A stretch of 64,000 nucleotides of DNA from CAYQUC01 sp964514215 (GCA_964514215.1 CAZEPW010000010.1:23378-87377); one strand, 5' to 3'. Positions 35,184 to 45,477 are shown, counted from the stretch's first letter. Numbers and translations are program-made. Notes: generated from the letters alone by a model not told the origin.

Positions 35184-36942
35184 TTGAAAATTGTAATTCG
35201 TATAAATTAGCGTAGATTCCCTTTTCTTTTAATAATTCCTCATGAGTTCCGTATTCGGCTATTTTACCTGCATCAATAACAACAATTTTATCAACATCCT
35301 CTATAGTTGATAATCGATGGGCTATGACCAATGTCGTGCGATCTTTCATTAAAGTTTTTAATGCCGCTTGAATGTGACGTTCTGAATTAGTATCTAATGC
35401 CGAGGTTGCTTCATCCAGTATGAGTATCGGAGCATTTTTTAATATTGCTCTAGCGATTGCAATACGTTGCCGTTGACCTCCCGACAGTAACCCACCGTTG
35501 TCACCTACGTGGGTTTGCATACCGTCAGGTAATTTTTCAATAAATTCCATAGCATGAGCGGCTTTTGCAGCATTTATAATATCTTCTTTTGAAGCCGATC
35601 CTAACGCACCGTACGCAATGTTGTGTTCTATCGTGTCATTAAATAACGTGACATTTTGACTAACTAAAGATATATTTTTACGTAATTCATAAATCGAAAC
35701 ATCTTTAATATTTATATCATCTAAGGTTAATTCTCCTTGTTCAACATTATAAAACCTAGGTAGCAGACTAACCAACGTAGATTTCCCGCCACCAGATTGC
35801 CCAACAAAAGCAATAGATTGGTTGGCTTCGATTTCCAAGTTTATATTATTTAGTATTAATTGTTTTTTATTCTGATATGAAAAATTAACGTTTTGAAATT
35901 TTATTTTCCCTTTTACATTATCAAGTTTTAGAGTCCCTTTATTTACTTCTTTTTCAGAATCAATAAACTCAAAAACACTCTGAGCAGCTGCAATACCAAC
36001 TTGAATTTTCGAATTAACATTGGTTATTCGTTTGATTGGTTGCATCAGCGCTATCATTGCAGTTAAAAACGAAACAAACGTTCCTGCAGATATGATTTCA
36101 TGCTCACTTTGTGTTGTAGCCATATAAATGATAAATGCAAATGCAAATGATAGTATTAATTGTATAAATGGTGTGCTGATAGAGTTGGTAAACTCTAGTT
36201 TTAATTGCTGTTTACGATTAAACGAATTAATTTTATCGAACTGTTGTCGTTCATATTGTTGGCCACCGAACATTTTAACAACACGGTTACCAGTAATGGC
36301 TTCTTCGACAACGTGACTCACATCCCCCATTGAAGCTTGAATGCGATGACTAATTTTTCTAAATCGTTTACTCACAAATAAAATTAGCATTGCTAATAGT
36401 GGCGTCGTTATCAATAAAATAGCTGTTAACATTGGACTGAGATAAATCATCCAAGCAAGCAATACAATAACAGACAAAGAATCCCGAATAACAATAGTTA
36501 TAACATTAGAAGCGGCACTTGCTAATTGTTCAACATCATAGACTAATTTCGCTGTGATTTTTCCTGGTGATGAGTTATCAAAATAAGGGACAGGTAAATC
36601 AATAATATGATTAAACATTAATTTTCGTAAATCACGAATGACATTACGAGCAACTAAATTCATAAAATAGGTAGATATAAACCCTGAAACCATTCGGACT
36701 GTAAAAATTAAAACAACAAATATTGGTAACCATGTAATAATAGTCGGATCTTGTTTTACAAAACCATCATCTAATAATGGTTTCATCAAAAACGCAAAAG
36801 CTGCATCAGTTACTGAATAAACCGCCATACCACAAACTGAAAATGCAAATACTTTCCAATAAGGAATGACATGCGACAAAAGACGTCGGTAAATTTTTAT
36901 GCCGTTAGCACTGGTATCGGCGCTGTTACTTTTTTTGGACAT
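35176..36942 (-). CDS. msbA: Lipid A export ABC transporter MsbA
   Basis: A 588-residue half-transporter that flips core-lipid A across the inner membrane. About six transmembrane helices occupy residues 30-320. The nucleotide-binding domain follows: Walker A GQSGGGKSTLVSL, signature LSGGQRQRIAIARAI, Walker B ILILDEATSALD and H-loop IAHRLST. The size and the exbD-msbA-lpxK context identify it as MsbA rather than another multidrug half-transporter. A 2-base gap separates it from exbD. Confidence 0.94.
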   Translation of the reverse strand: MSKKSNSADTSANGIKIYRRLLSHVIPYWKVFAFSVCGMAVYSVTDAAFAFLMKPLLDDGFVKQDPTIITWLPIFVVLIFTVRMVSGFISTYFMNLVARNVIRDLRKLMFNHIIDLPVPYFDNSSPGKITAKLVYDVEQLASAASNVITIVIRDSLSVIVLLAWMIYLSPMLTAILLITTPLLAMLILFVSKRFRKISHRIQASMGDVSHVVEEAITGNRVVKMFGGQQYERQQFDKINSFNRKQQLKLEFTNSISTPFIQLILSFAFAFIIYMATTQSEHEIISAGTFVSFLTAMIALMQPIKRITNVNSKIQVGIAAAQSVFEFIDSEKEVNKGTLKLDNVKGKIKFQNVNFSYQNKKQLILNNINLEIEANQSIAFVGQSGGGKSTLVSLLPRFYNVEQGELTLDDINIKDVSIYELRKNISLVSQNVTLFNDTIEHNIAYGALGSASKEDIINAAKAAHAMEFIEKLPDGMQTHVGDNGGLLSGGQRQRIAIARAILKNAPILILDEATSALDTNSERHIQAALKTLMKDRTTLVIAHRLSTIEDVDKIVVIDAGKIAEYGTHEELLKEKGIYANLYELQFSND

Positions 36943-36944
36943 TA

Positions 36945-37367
36945 TTATTCTGGATCAATAGCCTGTTTAGTTGCAAAGGTCATATTTGACAATCCTAATT
37001 GTCTAACTGCATCCATCGTTTTTATAATAAATTGATAAGGTGTACTTTTGTCGGCACTAATTACAATTTGAGGATCTTTTTTACCCTTTGCTGTTAGTTG
37101 TATGGCTCTTTTTAAAGTACGCATTTTGTTGTTAACAAGCCGTTTATCATTGATAAATACCCGCCCTTGCTGATCTAAACTCACTTCGATAATAAAAGCT
37201 TTATGCTTTGAAACCTTGCCTGAAGATTCAGGTAAATCTATTGATAGTTCAGAGCTTTTATTAAAGGTGGTTGAAACCATAAAAAATATCAACAACAAAA
37301 ACACCACGTCGATCAATGGCGTTAAGTTAAGATCGGGTTCTTCAAGTGCTTTTTGACGAAACATCAT
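36945..37367 (-). CDS. exbD: Biopolymer transport protein ExbD/TolR family
   Basis: A 140-residue protein with a short cytoplasmic start, one transmembrane helix (about 19-37) carrying the functional Asp in LTPLIDVVFLLLIFF, and a periplasmic domain. With ExbB it forms a proton-driven motor that energises TonB or Tol-type proteins. The linkage exbB-exbD-msbA-lpxK is widespread in gammaproteobacteria, but no tonB is nearby, and the partner of this motor is uncertain. It lies 11 bases after exbB. Confidence 0.9.
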   Translation of the reverse strand: MMFRQKALEEPDLNLTPLIDVVFLLLIFFMVSTTFNKSSELSIDLPESSGKVSKHKAFIIEVSLDQQGRVFINDKRLVNNKMRTLKRAIQLTAKGKKDPQIVISADKSTPYQFIIKTMDAVRQLGLSNMTFATKQAIDPE

Positions 37368-37378
37368 AATAAAATCCG

Positions 37379-37999
37379 TTATCTTTTATCTTTTTCACGA
37401 TCACCATGCATAACATCAACAATTTTTAATGCTTCTTCTTCCATGGTAATAACAAGTTCATCAACCTTTCCTTTGAAATATCGATAAAATATTAAACTCG
37501 GTATTGCAACAGTTAATCCGGTTGCCGTAGTAATGAGTGCTTCAGAAATACCACCAGCTAATACTGTCGGATTACCAACACCTTGAGTTGTTATAGCAGC
37601 AAAAACTTTAATCATGCCGATAACCGTACCTAATAAGCCTAACAACGGAGTGATTGATGCTATTGTGCCAAGTGTATTTAAAAATCGATCAAGCTCAGGA
37701 ACTACCTGACGACCGGTTTCTTCAACACTTTGTTTCATAATTTCACGAGGATGATGCCGATTCAACAAACCAGCGGCGAGTATCACTCCAAGTGGCGAGC
37801 TTTTACGTAAAGCCTCAATATGTTTATTATCCAAGGTCTTATTTTTATACCATTGCCAAATCTGACCAACTAGATTTTTTGGGGCTATTTTTTTACGTTG
37901 CAGTGCCCAAAACCGCTCACAAATAATGGCAAAGGCTATAACCGAACTAAGTAATAGCGGAATCATCAACCACCCGCCTGCTTTAATCATTTCAAACAC
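37379..37999 (-). CDS. exbB: Biopolymer transport protein ExbB (MotA/TolQ/ExbB family)
   Basis: A 206-residue inner-membrane proton channel subunit. One helix lies near residues 10-28 and two more near 108-130 and 153-175; LGTIASITPLLGLLGTVIGMI and GISEALITTATGLTVAIPSL are the family's conserved pore segments (quoted in part). It pairs with the ExbD gene 11 bases downstream. It is the first gene of the exbBD-msbA-lpxK-trm112 unit; a 112-base gap separates it from comEC upstream, where a promoter is expected but not clearly recognisable. The ribosome site is AAAGGAAG, 6 bases before the ATG. Confidence 0.9.
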   Translation of the reverse strand: MFEMIKAGGWLMIPLLLSSVIAFAIICERFWALQRKKIAPKNLVGQIWQWYKNKTLDNKHIEALRKSSPLGVILAAGLLNRHHPREIMKQSVEETGRQVVPELDRFLNTLGTIASITPLLGLLGTVIGMIKVFAAITTQGVGNPTVLAGGISEALITTATGLTVAIPSLIFYRYFKGKVDELVITMEEEALKIVDVMHGDREKDKR

Positions 38000-38111
38000 A
38001 TTAACTTCCTTTCTAAGATATTGTTTTTAATGCAATTTATTTAATATTTATCACAGCTTTACTGATTTTGCATCTTCTCAAAATAACCGCCAGATGTGGT
38101 CATTAGTAGAC

Positions 38112-40451
38112 CTAATTATGCCAGAATCGACGCTGAGATACTCTATATAGTTCCGGTTTTTTAAGTAATAAGGGGTCTAAAGTAAATGTTATTGAGCCAA
38201 ATTTACTAGTAGAATAGTCAACAACATCAGCTTCTTTGTAGCGCTTAGATACAATTTTTGAAGGAAACTTATATCGATTACGGTAACCAACTGGATACAA
38301 CACATAATCTGGATTAACTCTATTAATAAATTCAACCGTTGATGATGTCTTGCTGCCGTGGTGCGGTGCAATTACTATATTAGCGCTGATATCAAGGTTA
38401 CTATTGTTTAAAATTTCTTGCTCGGCTTTTGATTCTATATCTCCAGTTAATAAAATTGAATTGCTTTTTGTAGCGTTGGACGATAATATTTTGATGACAC
38501 AAGAGGCATTGTTTTTACTCAGTGTTGAATCTTGTGTCGGATGAATAATTTTAAAATCCACACCATCCCAGGTCCAGTGATTTCCAGCAAAACAGTAATT
38601 GATTGGAATTTTTTTAATCTGTTGGCTGATTTTTGATTTAACTTTATTTGGATCACTTGTTAAAATTTTATCGACATTAATTGCTTTAACCACAGACTGA
38701 ATTCCACCAATATGATCATTATCACTATGGCTAATGATCATCAAGTCGATATTATCAATTCCTTTTGATTTTAAATACGGTATTATAACAGTATTGCCAG
38801 TATTAAATGATTGACTATAACGTGGTCCGGTATCAAATACTAAAACATGAGCTTGAGTTTGTATCACTACAGATAAACCTTGCCCCACATCCAATAAAGT
38901 TGCTTTTACTGAACCAAATTCAGGTACTTGTGGTTTTTCAAAAAATAACGGTATTAGAAAAAATGAGGCCAACCATTTTGTCGGAAAATGTTTTGGCAAA
39001 AATAATAAAATAATAGCAATACATAAAAATATGAAAGTTGAATACGGTATATGGTTTATTTGAAATGAAGAAAATCCAAGATTAGCTAAAAACTCAAGAA
39101 AAATCCAAGTTTTATCCAAAGTAAAAGTAACAGCATCTAAAATTATTACGCTAATAGATGTAGGGAACAATGCCATAGTACAACCTGCTAAAAAAATAGC
39201 GGGTACAATAAAAAAACTAAACACAGGAACTACTATAAAATTAGCTATAGGCGAAATTAGCGATGACTCGTTAAAATACAGTAAAACAAATGGCATTAAA
39301 CCTATACCGATAACTAACTGAATAACGCTCCAATTATAAAGTGTTAAAGATATTTTATTAGTAGTCAATTTCGGCATTTTTGAAAAATAAATAATAATCC
39401 CCACGGCAAAAAAAGATAACCAAAACCCCGGGTTTAATACGGCAAATGGCGATAATATTAAAACCACCAGTAATGCAACTGATAAGGTTTTCCAACTATT
39501 GGCTCTAACATCAACTAATATCGATATCATGACAACACACAGCATAATTAATGCTCGTTGAGTCGGAATTGAAAATCCTGCCATTGCTGAATAAATTACC
39601 GCAGATGATATTGCTAACATTGCTGCAACTTTAGCTGAAGGAATAGCCGTAACAAGTGCGCTATTAAATCCCCACAGCCATCTCGACATAAAAAACACTA
39701 ACCCCGCAATTAATCCAATATGCAATCCGGAAATTGCAATTAAATGACTGGTTCCTGTTTTTCTAAACACCTCCCATTGATTATCTGTTATTTCGCTTTT
39801 GTCTCCCAATAATAGTGCTAAAATTATGGGCCTATACTCAGAACGATTAATTTCATTAATACTTTGTTTTAAATTAAAACGAATACGATTAAAAGATAAA
39901 AAAGAGTGATTTGCTTGTAATAATTTATTTTTTTTACTTTTACGCACATAACCTTTAGCATCTATTTTATTTTGAAACATCCAGGCTTCATAATCAAAGC
40001 CACCCGAATTTTGGTAACTAAATGGTTTTTTTAACCGAACAATTAATTGCCAATAATCATCGGGTATTAGTTTCGGTGCTGAACCATACCAATTTAATTT
40101 AATCTTTTTTGGTGATGAATATTTATTATTGTTATATACAACAGAATTAACTGTAAATTCAAAACGGCTTCTACGTCCAATTTTTTCAGGTAGACTTGAT
40201 ATAAAACCTTGAACTAAAATATCCTCACCTTCTAGCTCAGGGCTTATTTTATTATTCAGTAGTTGATGAGCAATAACGGTAGCCCAAACAAACCCAGCAA
40301 AATACCAGAGCAATATTGTTATCACTGGTTTTTTAAAGAAAAATAATGGTGTAAAAAAGATAAATGAAAAAATTAGGGCCAAGGACGGCAACTCACTTTG
40401 AAAAGTAAGCGTCACTATCCCCGATAAAAATGCTATTGTCCTTAAAAGCAA
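38112..40451 (-). CDS. comEC: ComEC/Rec2 DNA uptake channel protein
   Basis: A 779-residue polytopic membrane protein. The N-terminus has hydrophobic helices and a DUF4131/OB-like soluble domain (about 70-180). The competence core has about eight or nine helices (about 200-500; HLIAISGLHIGLIAGLVFF is the signature). The C-terminal metallo-beta-lactamase domain starts near 520 (LLDVGQGLSVV) and holds ISHSDNDHIGG and IAPHHGSKTSS. It would carry single-stranded DNA across the inner membrane and trim it. Complete motifs suggest a functional gene, so natural competence is possible. Confidence 0.92.
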   Translation of the reverse strand: MLLRTIAFLSGIVTLTFQSELPSLALIFSFIFFTPLFFFKKPVITILLWYFAGFVWATVIAHQLLNNKISPELEGEDILVQGFISSLPEKIGRRSRFEFTVNSVVYNNNKYSSPKKIKLNWYGSAPKLIPDDYWQLIVRLKKPFSYQNSGGFDYEAWMFQNKIDAKGYVRKSKKNKLLQANHSFLSFNRIRFNLKQSINEINRSEYRPIILALLLGDKSEITDNQWEVFRKTGTSHLIAISGLHIGLIAGLVFFMSRWLWGFNSALVTAIPSAKVAAMLAISSAVIYSAMAGFSIPTQRALIMLCVVMISILVDVRANSWKTLSVALLVVLILSPFAVLNPGFWLSFFAVGIIIYFSKMPKLTTNKISLTLYNWSVIQLVIGIGLMPFVLLYFNESSLISPIANFIVVPVFSFFIVPAIFLAGCTMALFPTSISVIILDAVTFTLDKTWIFLEFLANLGFSSFQINHIPYSTFIFLCIAIILLFLPKHFPTKWLASFFLIPLFFEKPQVPEFGSVKATLLDVGQGLSVVIQTQAHVLVFDTGPRYSQSFNTGNTVIIPYLKSKGIDNIDLMIISHSDNDHIGGIQSVVKAINVDKILTSDPNKVKSKISQQIKKIPINYCFAGNHWTWDGVDFKIIHPTQDSTLSKNNASCVIKILSSNATKSNSILLTGDIESKAEQEILNNSNLDISANIVIAPHHGSKTSSTVEFINRVNPDYVLYPVGYRNRYKFPSKIVSKRYKEADVVDYSTSKFGSITFTLDPLLLKKPELYRVSQRRFWHN

Positions 40452-40474
40452 GTCTCAGACTCCGCTGAAATTTA

Positions 40475-40483
40475 TGGTATACT
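40475..40483 (+). promoter_or_regulatory. Extended -10 promoter element before the DUF2062 gene
   Basis: TGG followed by TATACT (40478-40483) forms an extended -10 element in the 60-base gap between divergent comEC and the DUF2062 gene, about 28 bases before the ATG at 40512. No good -35 box is seen, which is common for extended -10 promoters. Confidence 0.35.
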
Positions 40484-40511
40484 TAGTTATTTAAGTTAAA
40501 GTTGACATCTT

Positions 40512-41039
40512 ATGATTAAGAAGCACCTTCAAAAATACATCCCCGATCATAGTAAAATTAAATCAAATCCCCAATTAAATCGTATTTTTGGACGTTTACT
40601 ACATGATCCTAATCTACTACATTTAAACCGACATTCAGTGACAGGAGCAACGTTAATTGGCTTATTCATGGCTTTTATGCCAATGCCTTTTCAAATGGTA
40701 CCGGCTGCAGCCTTAGCGATCTATTTTCGTGTCAACTTGCCTATTTCGATTGCTCTAGTTTGGATTAGTAATCCTATTACGATGCCACCAATATTTTATT
40801 TTTGTTATTTAGTCGGCTCTTGGATATTAGGAACCGAACTAATTGATATTGAATTTCATCTATCTTTTGAGTGGCTTTCCACTCGGCTAATTGAAATTTG
40901 GCAACCTTTTTTATTAGGGTGTTTCATTGTTGCGTCAGTTTCTGCCATTGTTGGTGCTGTTAGTATTAGACTTTTATGGCGTTTACACATTGTAAGTAAC
41001 TGGAAAAAAAGAAAACTCAACCGCAAAAAAATTAAATAG
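40512..41039 (+). CDS. DUF2062 membrane protein
   Basis: A 175-residue protein of the DUF2062 family with three or four hydrophobic segments (about 48-75, 78-105 and 137-160). The signature WISNPITMPPIFYFCYLVG is present. The function is unknown; the gene commonly sits between comEC and lolCD in gammaproteobacteria, as here. Its last 8 bases overlap the lolD stop on the opposite strand. The C-terminus is Lys-rich, consistent with a cytoplasmic end. Confidence 0.85.
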   Translation: MIKKHLQKYIPDHSKIKSNPQLNRIFGRLLHDPNLLHLNRHSVTGATLIGLFMAFMPMPFQMVPAAALAIYFRVNLPISIALVWISNPITMPPIFYFCYLVGSWILGTELIDIEFHLSFEWLSTRLIEIWQPFLLGCFIVASVSAIVGAVSIRLLWRLHIVSNWKKRKLNRKKIK

Positions 41040-41718
41040 TTTGCGTTAAAATGCCATCTTGTAAATGTAACACCCGATCCATTTTATTTGCTAAGGTTGT
41101 ATCATGAGTGACGACAATATAACTAGTATTAAATTCTCGATTTAATTCCATCATTAAATCATAAATTTTAGTTGCCGTATTCGCATCTAAATTACCAGTG
41201 GGTTCGTCGGCCAATACACATTTAGGCTTAGTAACTAATGCTCGAGCAACAGCAGCTCGTTGACGTTCGCCGCCAGATAACTCAGAAGGTTTATGTTGTA
41301 GCCTTTTTGCTAAACCAACATGAGTCAGCATTTCAACGGCACTTTTTTGAGCTTCTTTAATCGTAATGCCTCGAATAAGTAATGGCATTGCAACATTTTC
41401 AAGTGCATTAAATTCTGGCAGTAGATGATGAAACTGATATACAAATCCAAGAGAGGCATTACGTAATTTACCCCGCTCGGTATCATTTAATTTAGCCATA
41501 TTTTTACCATCAACATAGACCGTACCTTGTGTCGGCATATCTAAGCCGCCCAATAAATGTAATAACGTACTCTTACCGGAACCGGAAGAACCAATAATCG
41601 AAACTTGCTCTCCCTTAGTGACAGATAAATTAACTTGTTTTAATACTTCAACTTTAACCGGACCAATATCAAATTGTTTCGAAAGGTCGGTACAGTGGAC
41701 AATGGAATTATTATTCAT
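41032..41718 (-). CDS. lolD: Lipoprotein-releasing ABC transporter ATPase LolD
   Basis: A 228-residue ATPase that powers release of lipoproteins from the inner membrane to LolA. Walker A is GSSGSGKSTLLHLLGG, the signature is ELSGGERQRAAVARAL, Walker B is CVLADEPTGNLD, and the LolD-specific Q-loop region reads FVYQFHHLLPEF. It overlaps the lolC-type gene by 8 bases, so ATPase and permease are coupled. The length is normal. Confidence 0.94.
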   Translation of the reverse strand: MNNNSIVHCTDLSKQFDIGPVKVEVLKQVNLSVTKGEQVSIIGSSGSGKSTLLHLLGGLDMPTQGTVYVDGKNMAKLNDTERGKLRNASLGFVYQFHHLLPEFNALENVAMPLLIRGITIKEAQKSAVEMLTHVGLAKRLQHKPSELSGGERQRAAVARALVTKPKCVLADEPTGNLDANTATKIYDLMMELNREFNTSYIVVTHDTTLANKMDRVLHLQDGILTQTI

Positions 41719-42958
41719 ATCGTAAAGCGTCTGCTGGTTGTGTTCGTGAAGCGCGATAGGCGGGATATATTGTTGAAAAAATACAAATTAAAAATGAAAC
41801 CATCCCGATTAAACCAACATCGTTCCAATGCAAATCCGATGGTAATTCGCTAATATAATATATGGATTTATCTAAAATCTGAATTCCTAGAATTTTCTCA
41901 ATCCATGGAACAACCACATCAATATTTAACGCCAATAATACACCACCGATAGTTCCTAAACTAGTACCAACCAACCCAATAATGGTGCCTTGTACGATGA
42001 ATATATTCGTCACCATTTTGGGCGAAGCTCCTAGTGTTCTTAATATTGCAATATCGCTTTGTTTGTCCGTAACAACCATTACCAAGGTTGATAATATATT
42101 AAATGCCGCCACTGCTACAATTAATAACAATAACAAAAATATCATTATTTTTTCTCTTTTCACTGCTCGAAACCAGTTGGACTGGTAGGTACTCCAATCT
42201 CGAATCCATAAATTTGGAAAGACAGTTTCAGCTAATCGAACCGTTGTATTGGGCGCTAAAAATAAATTTTCTAGTTTGACTCTAACACCGGTTATTTGCT
42301 TTTTCATTCGAAATAGTTTTTTAGCATCTTCTAAATGAATTATTGCAATTGAATTATCATAAAAATCATGTCCTACCGAGAACACTCCGGCAACAGTAAA
42401 ACGTTTCATCCTAGGAGATACTCCAGCAGGAGTTACATTTGTACTCGGAGTAACAATGGTAACTTTTTCGCCAACTCCTAACCCTAATGCTCTTGCCAAC
42501 CCTTGCCCAAGTAAAATTTTATATTGCCCTGCAACTAAGTCATTAATGTTACCCGATAACATTTTTTTGCCAACATTCGATACCGTTGGTTCTTGTTCAG
42601 GTAAAATTCCTCTAATGGCTGCACCACGAACATAGCGTCCTCGAATTAACATACCTTGGGATTGTATATAGGGAGCCGCGGCTATCACCTCTGGTTGTTT
42701 TTTGACGGTAGTAACCACCGTTTCCCAATCGTTTAATCTACCTTCATAGTTACTGATTGTCATATGAGCAACCATATCCAGTATTCGACTACGTACTTCT
42801 TTTTCAAAACCATTCATCACAGACAAAACAGTAATTAAAGCAGCTACACCTAATGCAATTCCCAACATCGATGAAAATGAAATAAAAGAAATAAAATGAT
42901 TACGCCTTTTAGCACGTGTATAACGTAAACCAATATAAATTGCTAATGGACGAAACAT
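41711..42958 (-). CDS. lolC: Lipoprotein-releasing permease LolC/LolE
   Basis: A 415-residue permease of the LolC/E type: one N-terminal helix (about 28-50, followed by the Lol motif MNGFEKEVRSRIL), a large periplasmic domain, and three C-terminal helices (about 272-295, 315-345, 378-400). Only one permease gene is present beside lolD, so the complex may be a homodimeric LolF type or the second gene may lie elsewhere. The N-terminus matches both LolC and LolE classes, so the symbol is a best guess. Confidence 0.88.
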   Translation of the reverse strand: MFRPLAIYIGLRYTRAKRRNHFISFISFSSMLGIALGVAALITVLSVMNGFEKEVRSRILDMVAHMTISNYEGRLNDWETVVTTVKKQPEVIAAAPYIQSQGMLIRGRYVRGAAIRGILPEQEPTVSNVGKKMLSGNINDLVAGQYKILLGQGLARALGLGVGEKVTIVTPSTNVTPAGVSPRMKRFTVAGVFSVGHDFYDNSIAIIHLEDAKKLFRMKKQITGVRVKLENLFLAPNTTVRLAETVFPNLWIRDWSTYQSNWFRAVKREKIMIFLLLLLIVAVAAFNILSTLVMVVTDKQSDIAILRTLGASPKMVTNIFIVQGTIIGLVGTSLGTIGGVLLALNIDVVVPWIEKILGIQILDKSIYYISELPSDLHWNDVGLIGMVSFLICIFSTIYPAYRASRTQPADALRYE

Positions 42959-43098
42959 GTTTATTCCTTAAATTGCTATTATGCTAGTAAAATTGTATTA
43001 AGTCGAAACCAGTCTGCACAGTCTAACGTGAGATAAATTGAATATCCAGAATTATATAATTAAAGAAATAATAGGATTCAGTTTCTTTACGTAAACAG

Positions 43099-45318
43099 TT
43101 AGTCAACCGCTCGATAAACTTCAAAAACATTTGGTAATTGTTCTATTTTTATTAAAACTCGACTTAATTCATGCACAGTGTTAATTTCTACCGTGATTTT
43201 CATTTTCGCCGAATTATCACTCTTATTTGATAAAGTATTCACTGAAATTAAATTTATGTTTTCATTTGCAACTATTGCCGTAATGTCACGCAATAACCCT
43301 TTCCTGTCAATTGCTTTAATTATAATTCCAACTGGGTAAATTTGTTCTGAACTCGTATTCCAATCTACAGCGATTAACCTCGAATCATTCTCTGTATCCA
43401 TGTTTAAAACATTTTTACAGTCATGTCGATGAATAGTAACGCCTCGCCCTTTAGTAATAAAGCCAATAATGTCATCTCCCATAACAGGTTTACAACAAGT
43501 TGCAAAATTTGTTAAGAGATTACCAACACCTTGAACGGTGATGTCATTTGATTTTTTGGATAACTCTTTAGGTTTGGATATTTTAGTTTCTTGTTCAACA
43601 GCAATTTTTTGATTTGACAAATTAGCGGCTGCCGGGCTTAGTTGAGACGAATTAATATCACCTCGTCCAATAGCTGAAAAAAAATCATCGGTGTTTTTAT
43701 ACTTAAAATATTCAGCCAGTTCTAAATATTGAACATCTCTAATCCGTAGGCGATGCAACTCTTTTTCAAGCGTATGTTTGCCAGCTTCAATATTCATGTC
43801 TAAATCTTGTAATTTAAACCAATGACGAACATGAGAACGTGCTCTTGATGTGTTTAAATAACCTAATTGATTATTTAACCAGTCACGGCTAGGTGTGCCA
43901 TTATTATTTGTTAATATTTCAATTTGATCGGCATTTTTTAATTCATATGTTAATGGAACTATACGGCCATTAACTTTAGCGCCACGACAGCGGTGACCGA
44001 CTTCAGAGTGAATATGGTAAGCAAAATCCAAAGGTGTTGCTCCTTGGGACATATCAATAATATCACCATGAGGTGTTAACACATAGACTCGTTCTTCAAA
44101 AACTTCTGACTTAAATCTATCAATGAAATCGTTATCGTCTTCTGATTCCTCTTTCCATTGTAATAATTGTCGCAACCATGCAATTTTTTGTTCATAGCCT
44201 TTATTATGGGAAGGCCCTTCTTTATAACGCCAATGAGCAGCGATACCCAATTCAGCATGCTCATTCATTTGTTTTGTTCTAATTTGTACTTCTAACGTTT
44301 TACCTTCAGGCCCAACTACCGCGGTATGAATTGATTGATACATGTTCTCTTTTGGTGTTGCAATATAATCATCAAATTCCTTTGGAATATGTCGCCATTT
44401 ACTGTGTATTACACCCAAAGCTGAATAACAATCAGCAATTGATGCAACAACGATTCGAACTGCACGTACATCATAAAGTTCATGAAAGCTAATACCCTTC
44501 CTTTTCATTTTTCGCCAAATGCTATAAATGTGCTTGGGTCTGCCAGTAACCTCAGCTTTAATATTAGAATCCTTTAATGCATCAGTAACAACAGTTGTGA
44601 CTCGATCAATGTACTCTTCTCTATCGATGCGTCGCTCATCCAGAAATTCAGCAACTTTTTTATAGGTTCTCGGTTCGAGGTAACGTAAAGATAAATCTTC
44701 AAGCTCCCATTTCATTTGCCAGATACCTAAACGATTTGCAAGTGGCGCATAAATCTCTAATGTTTCACGCGCAATTCGCTTTTGCTTATGTTCAGGTAAA
44801 TATTTCAAAGTTCTCATATTGTGTAATCGATCGGCTAATTTGATTAAAACAACACGAACATCTTCGGCCATTGCCAATAACAACTTGCGTAAGCTCTCGG
44901 TATGACCTTGCTTGTATTTACTGTCTAAACTGAAGCTATCAACTTGCTGATCAATAATATTCATTTTAGTTACGCCATCGACTAAATGGCTAATTTGAGA
45001 GCCAAAGGCTTGCTCTAACTGTGGTAAATTTTTATCCGTGTCTTCGATAACATCGTGAAGAATGGCGGCTGCGAGCGTTTCGTGGTCTAAATGGAGGGAG
45101 GCTAATATTTCTGCAACAGCGACTGTATGGGTGATGTGTAACTCCCCTGAGGCACGAATTTGCTGTCCATGAGCCTCTCGAGCAAACTCATAAGCACGGT
45201 AAATTAAATCAACTTGATCATCTGAATTTCCTGCGCCCAAATTCGCTAGCCAGTCACAAATACCTTGATTGTTGACAAAATTATCGAGAATAGAGCTTTG
45301 AGTTTGCGTATCCATCAT
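43099..45318 (-). CDS. relA: RelA/SpoT-family (p)ppGpp synthetase with intact HD motif
   Basis: A 739-residue long RelA/SpoT homolog: HD hydrolase domain (about 45-200), synthetase domain (about 250-365), TGS domain (about 410-470), a conserved Cys region (FATCCKPVMGDD) and a C-terminal ACT domain. The HD motif is intact as LHDVIED (H88, D89), as in SpoT and bifunctional Rel. The synthetase loop reads KEFDDYIA (314-317 EFDD), the acidic form typical of monofunctional RelA, where bifunctional enzymes usually have RxKD. It may therefore be a RelA that keeps hydrolase potential. It controls the stringent response to amino-acid starvation. Confidence 0.85.
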   Translation of the reverse strand: MMDTQTQSSILDNFVNNQGICDWLANLGAGNSDDQVDLIYRAYEFAREAHGQQIRASGELHITHTVAVAEILASLHLDHETLAAAILHDVIEDTDKNLPQLEQAFGSQISHLVDGVTKMNIIDQQVDSFSLDSKYKQGHTESLRKLLLAMAEDVRVVLIKLADRLHNMRTLKYLPEHKQKRIARETLEIYAPLANRLGIWQMKWELEDLSLRYLEPRTYKKVAEFLDERRIDREEYIDRVTTVVTDALKDSNIKAEVTGRPKHIYSIWRKMKRKGISFHELYDVRAVRIVVASIADCYSALGVIHSKWRHIPKEFDDYIATPKENMYQSIHTAVVGPEGKTLEVQIRTKQMNEHAELGIAAHWRYKEGPSHNKGYEQKIAWLRQLLQWKEESEDDNDFIDRFKSEVFEERVYVLTPHGDIIDMSQGATPLDFAYHIHSEVGHRCRGAKVNGRIVPLTYELKNADQIEILTNNNGTPSRDWLNNQLGYLNTSRARSHVRHWFKLQDLDMNIEAGKHTLEKELHRLRIRDVQYLELAEYFKYKNTDDFFSAIGRGDINSSQLSPAAANLSNQKIAVEQETKISKPKELSKKSNDITVQGVGNLLTNFATCCKPVMGDDIIGFITKGRGVTIHRHDCKNVLNMDTENDSRLIAVDWNTSSEQIYPVGIIIKAIDRKGLLRDITAIVANENINLISVNTLSNKSDNSAKMKITVEINTVHELSRVLIKIEQLPNVFEVYRAVD

Positions 45319-45415
45319 ATTTTTTGCTGTTTTAGATCAAATGAGGTATAAATTTGCGACTCAATGACTTGCATGAAATATAATCTAGTTCTAAAGTTGT
45401 ATTATGCATTAAATT

Positions 45416-45444
45416 TTGTTTATAACCTATTGATACAGTATAGT
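45416..45444 (+). promoter_or_regulatory. Sigma-70-like promoter for a small periplasmic protein gene
   Basis: TTGTTT (45416-45421), a 17-base spacer and TATAGT (45439-45444) lie 33 bases before the ATG at 45478, with TTGGAG as ribosome site. The -10 box and spacing are good; the -35 box is partial. Confidence 0.45.
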
Positions 45445-45477
45445 TTATGATATGTTGAATTTTGGAGAAAAAAAGTA

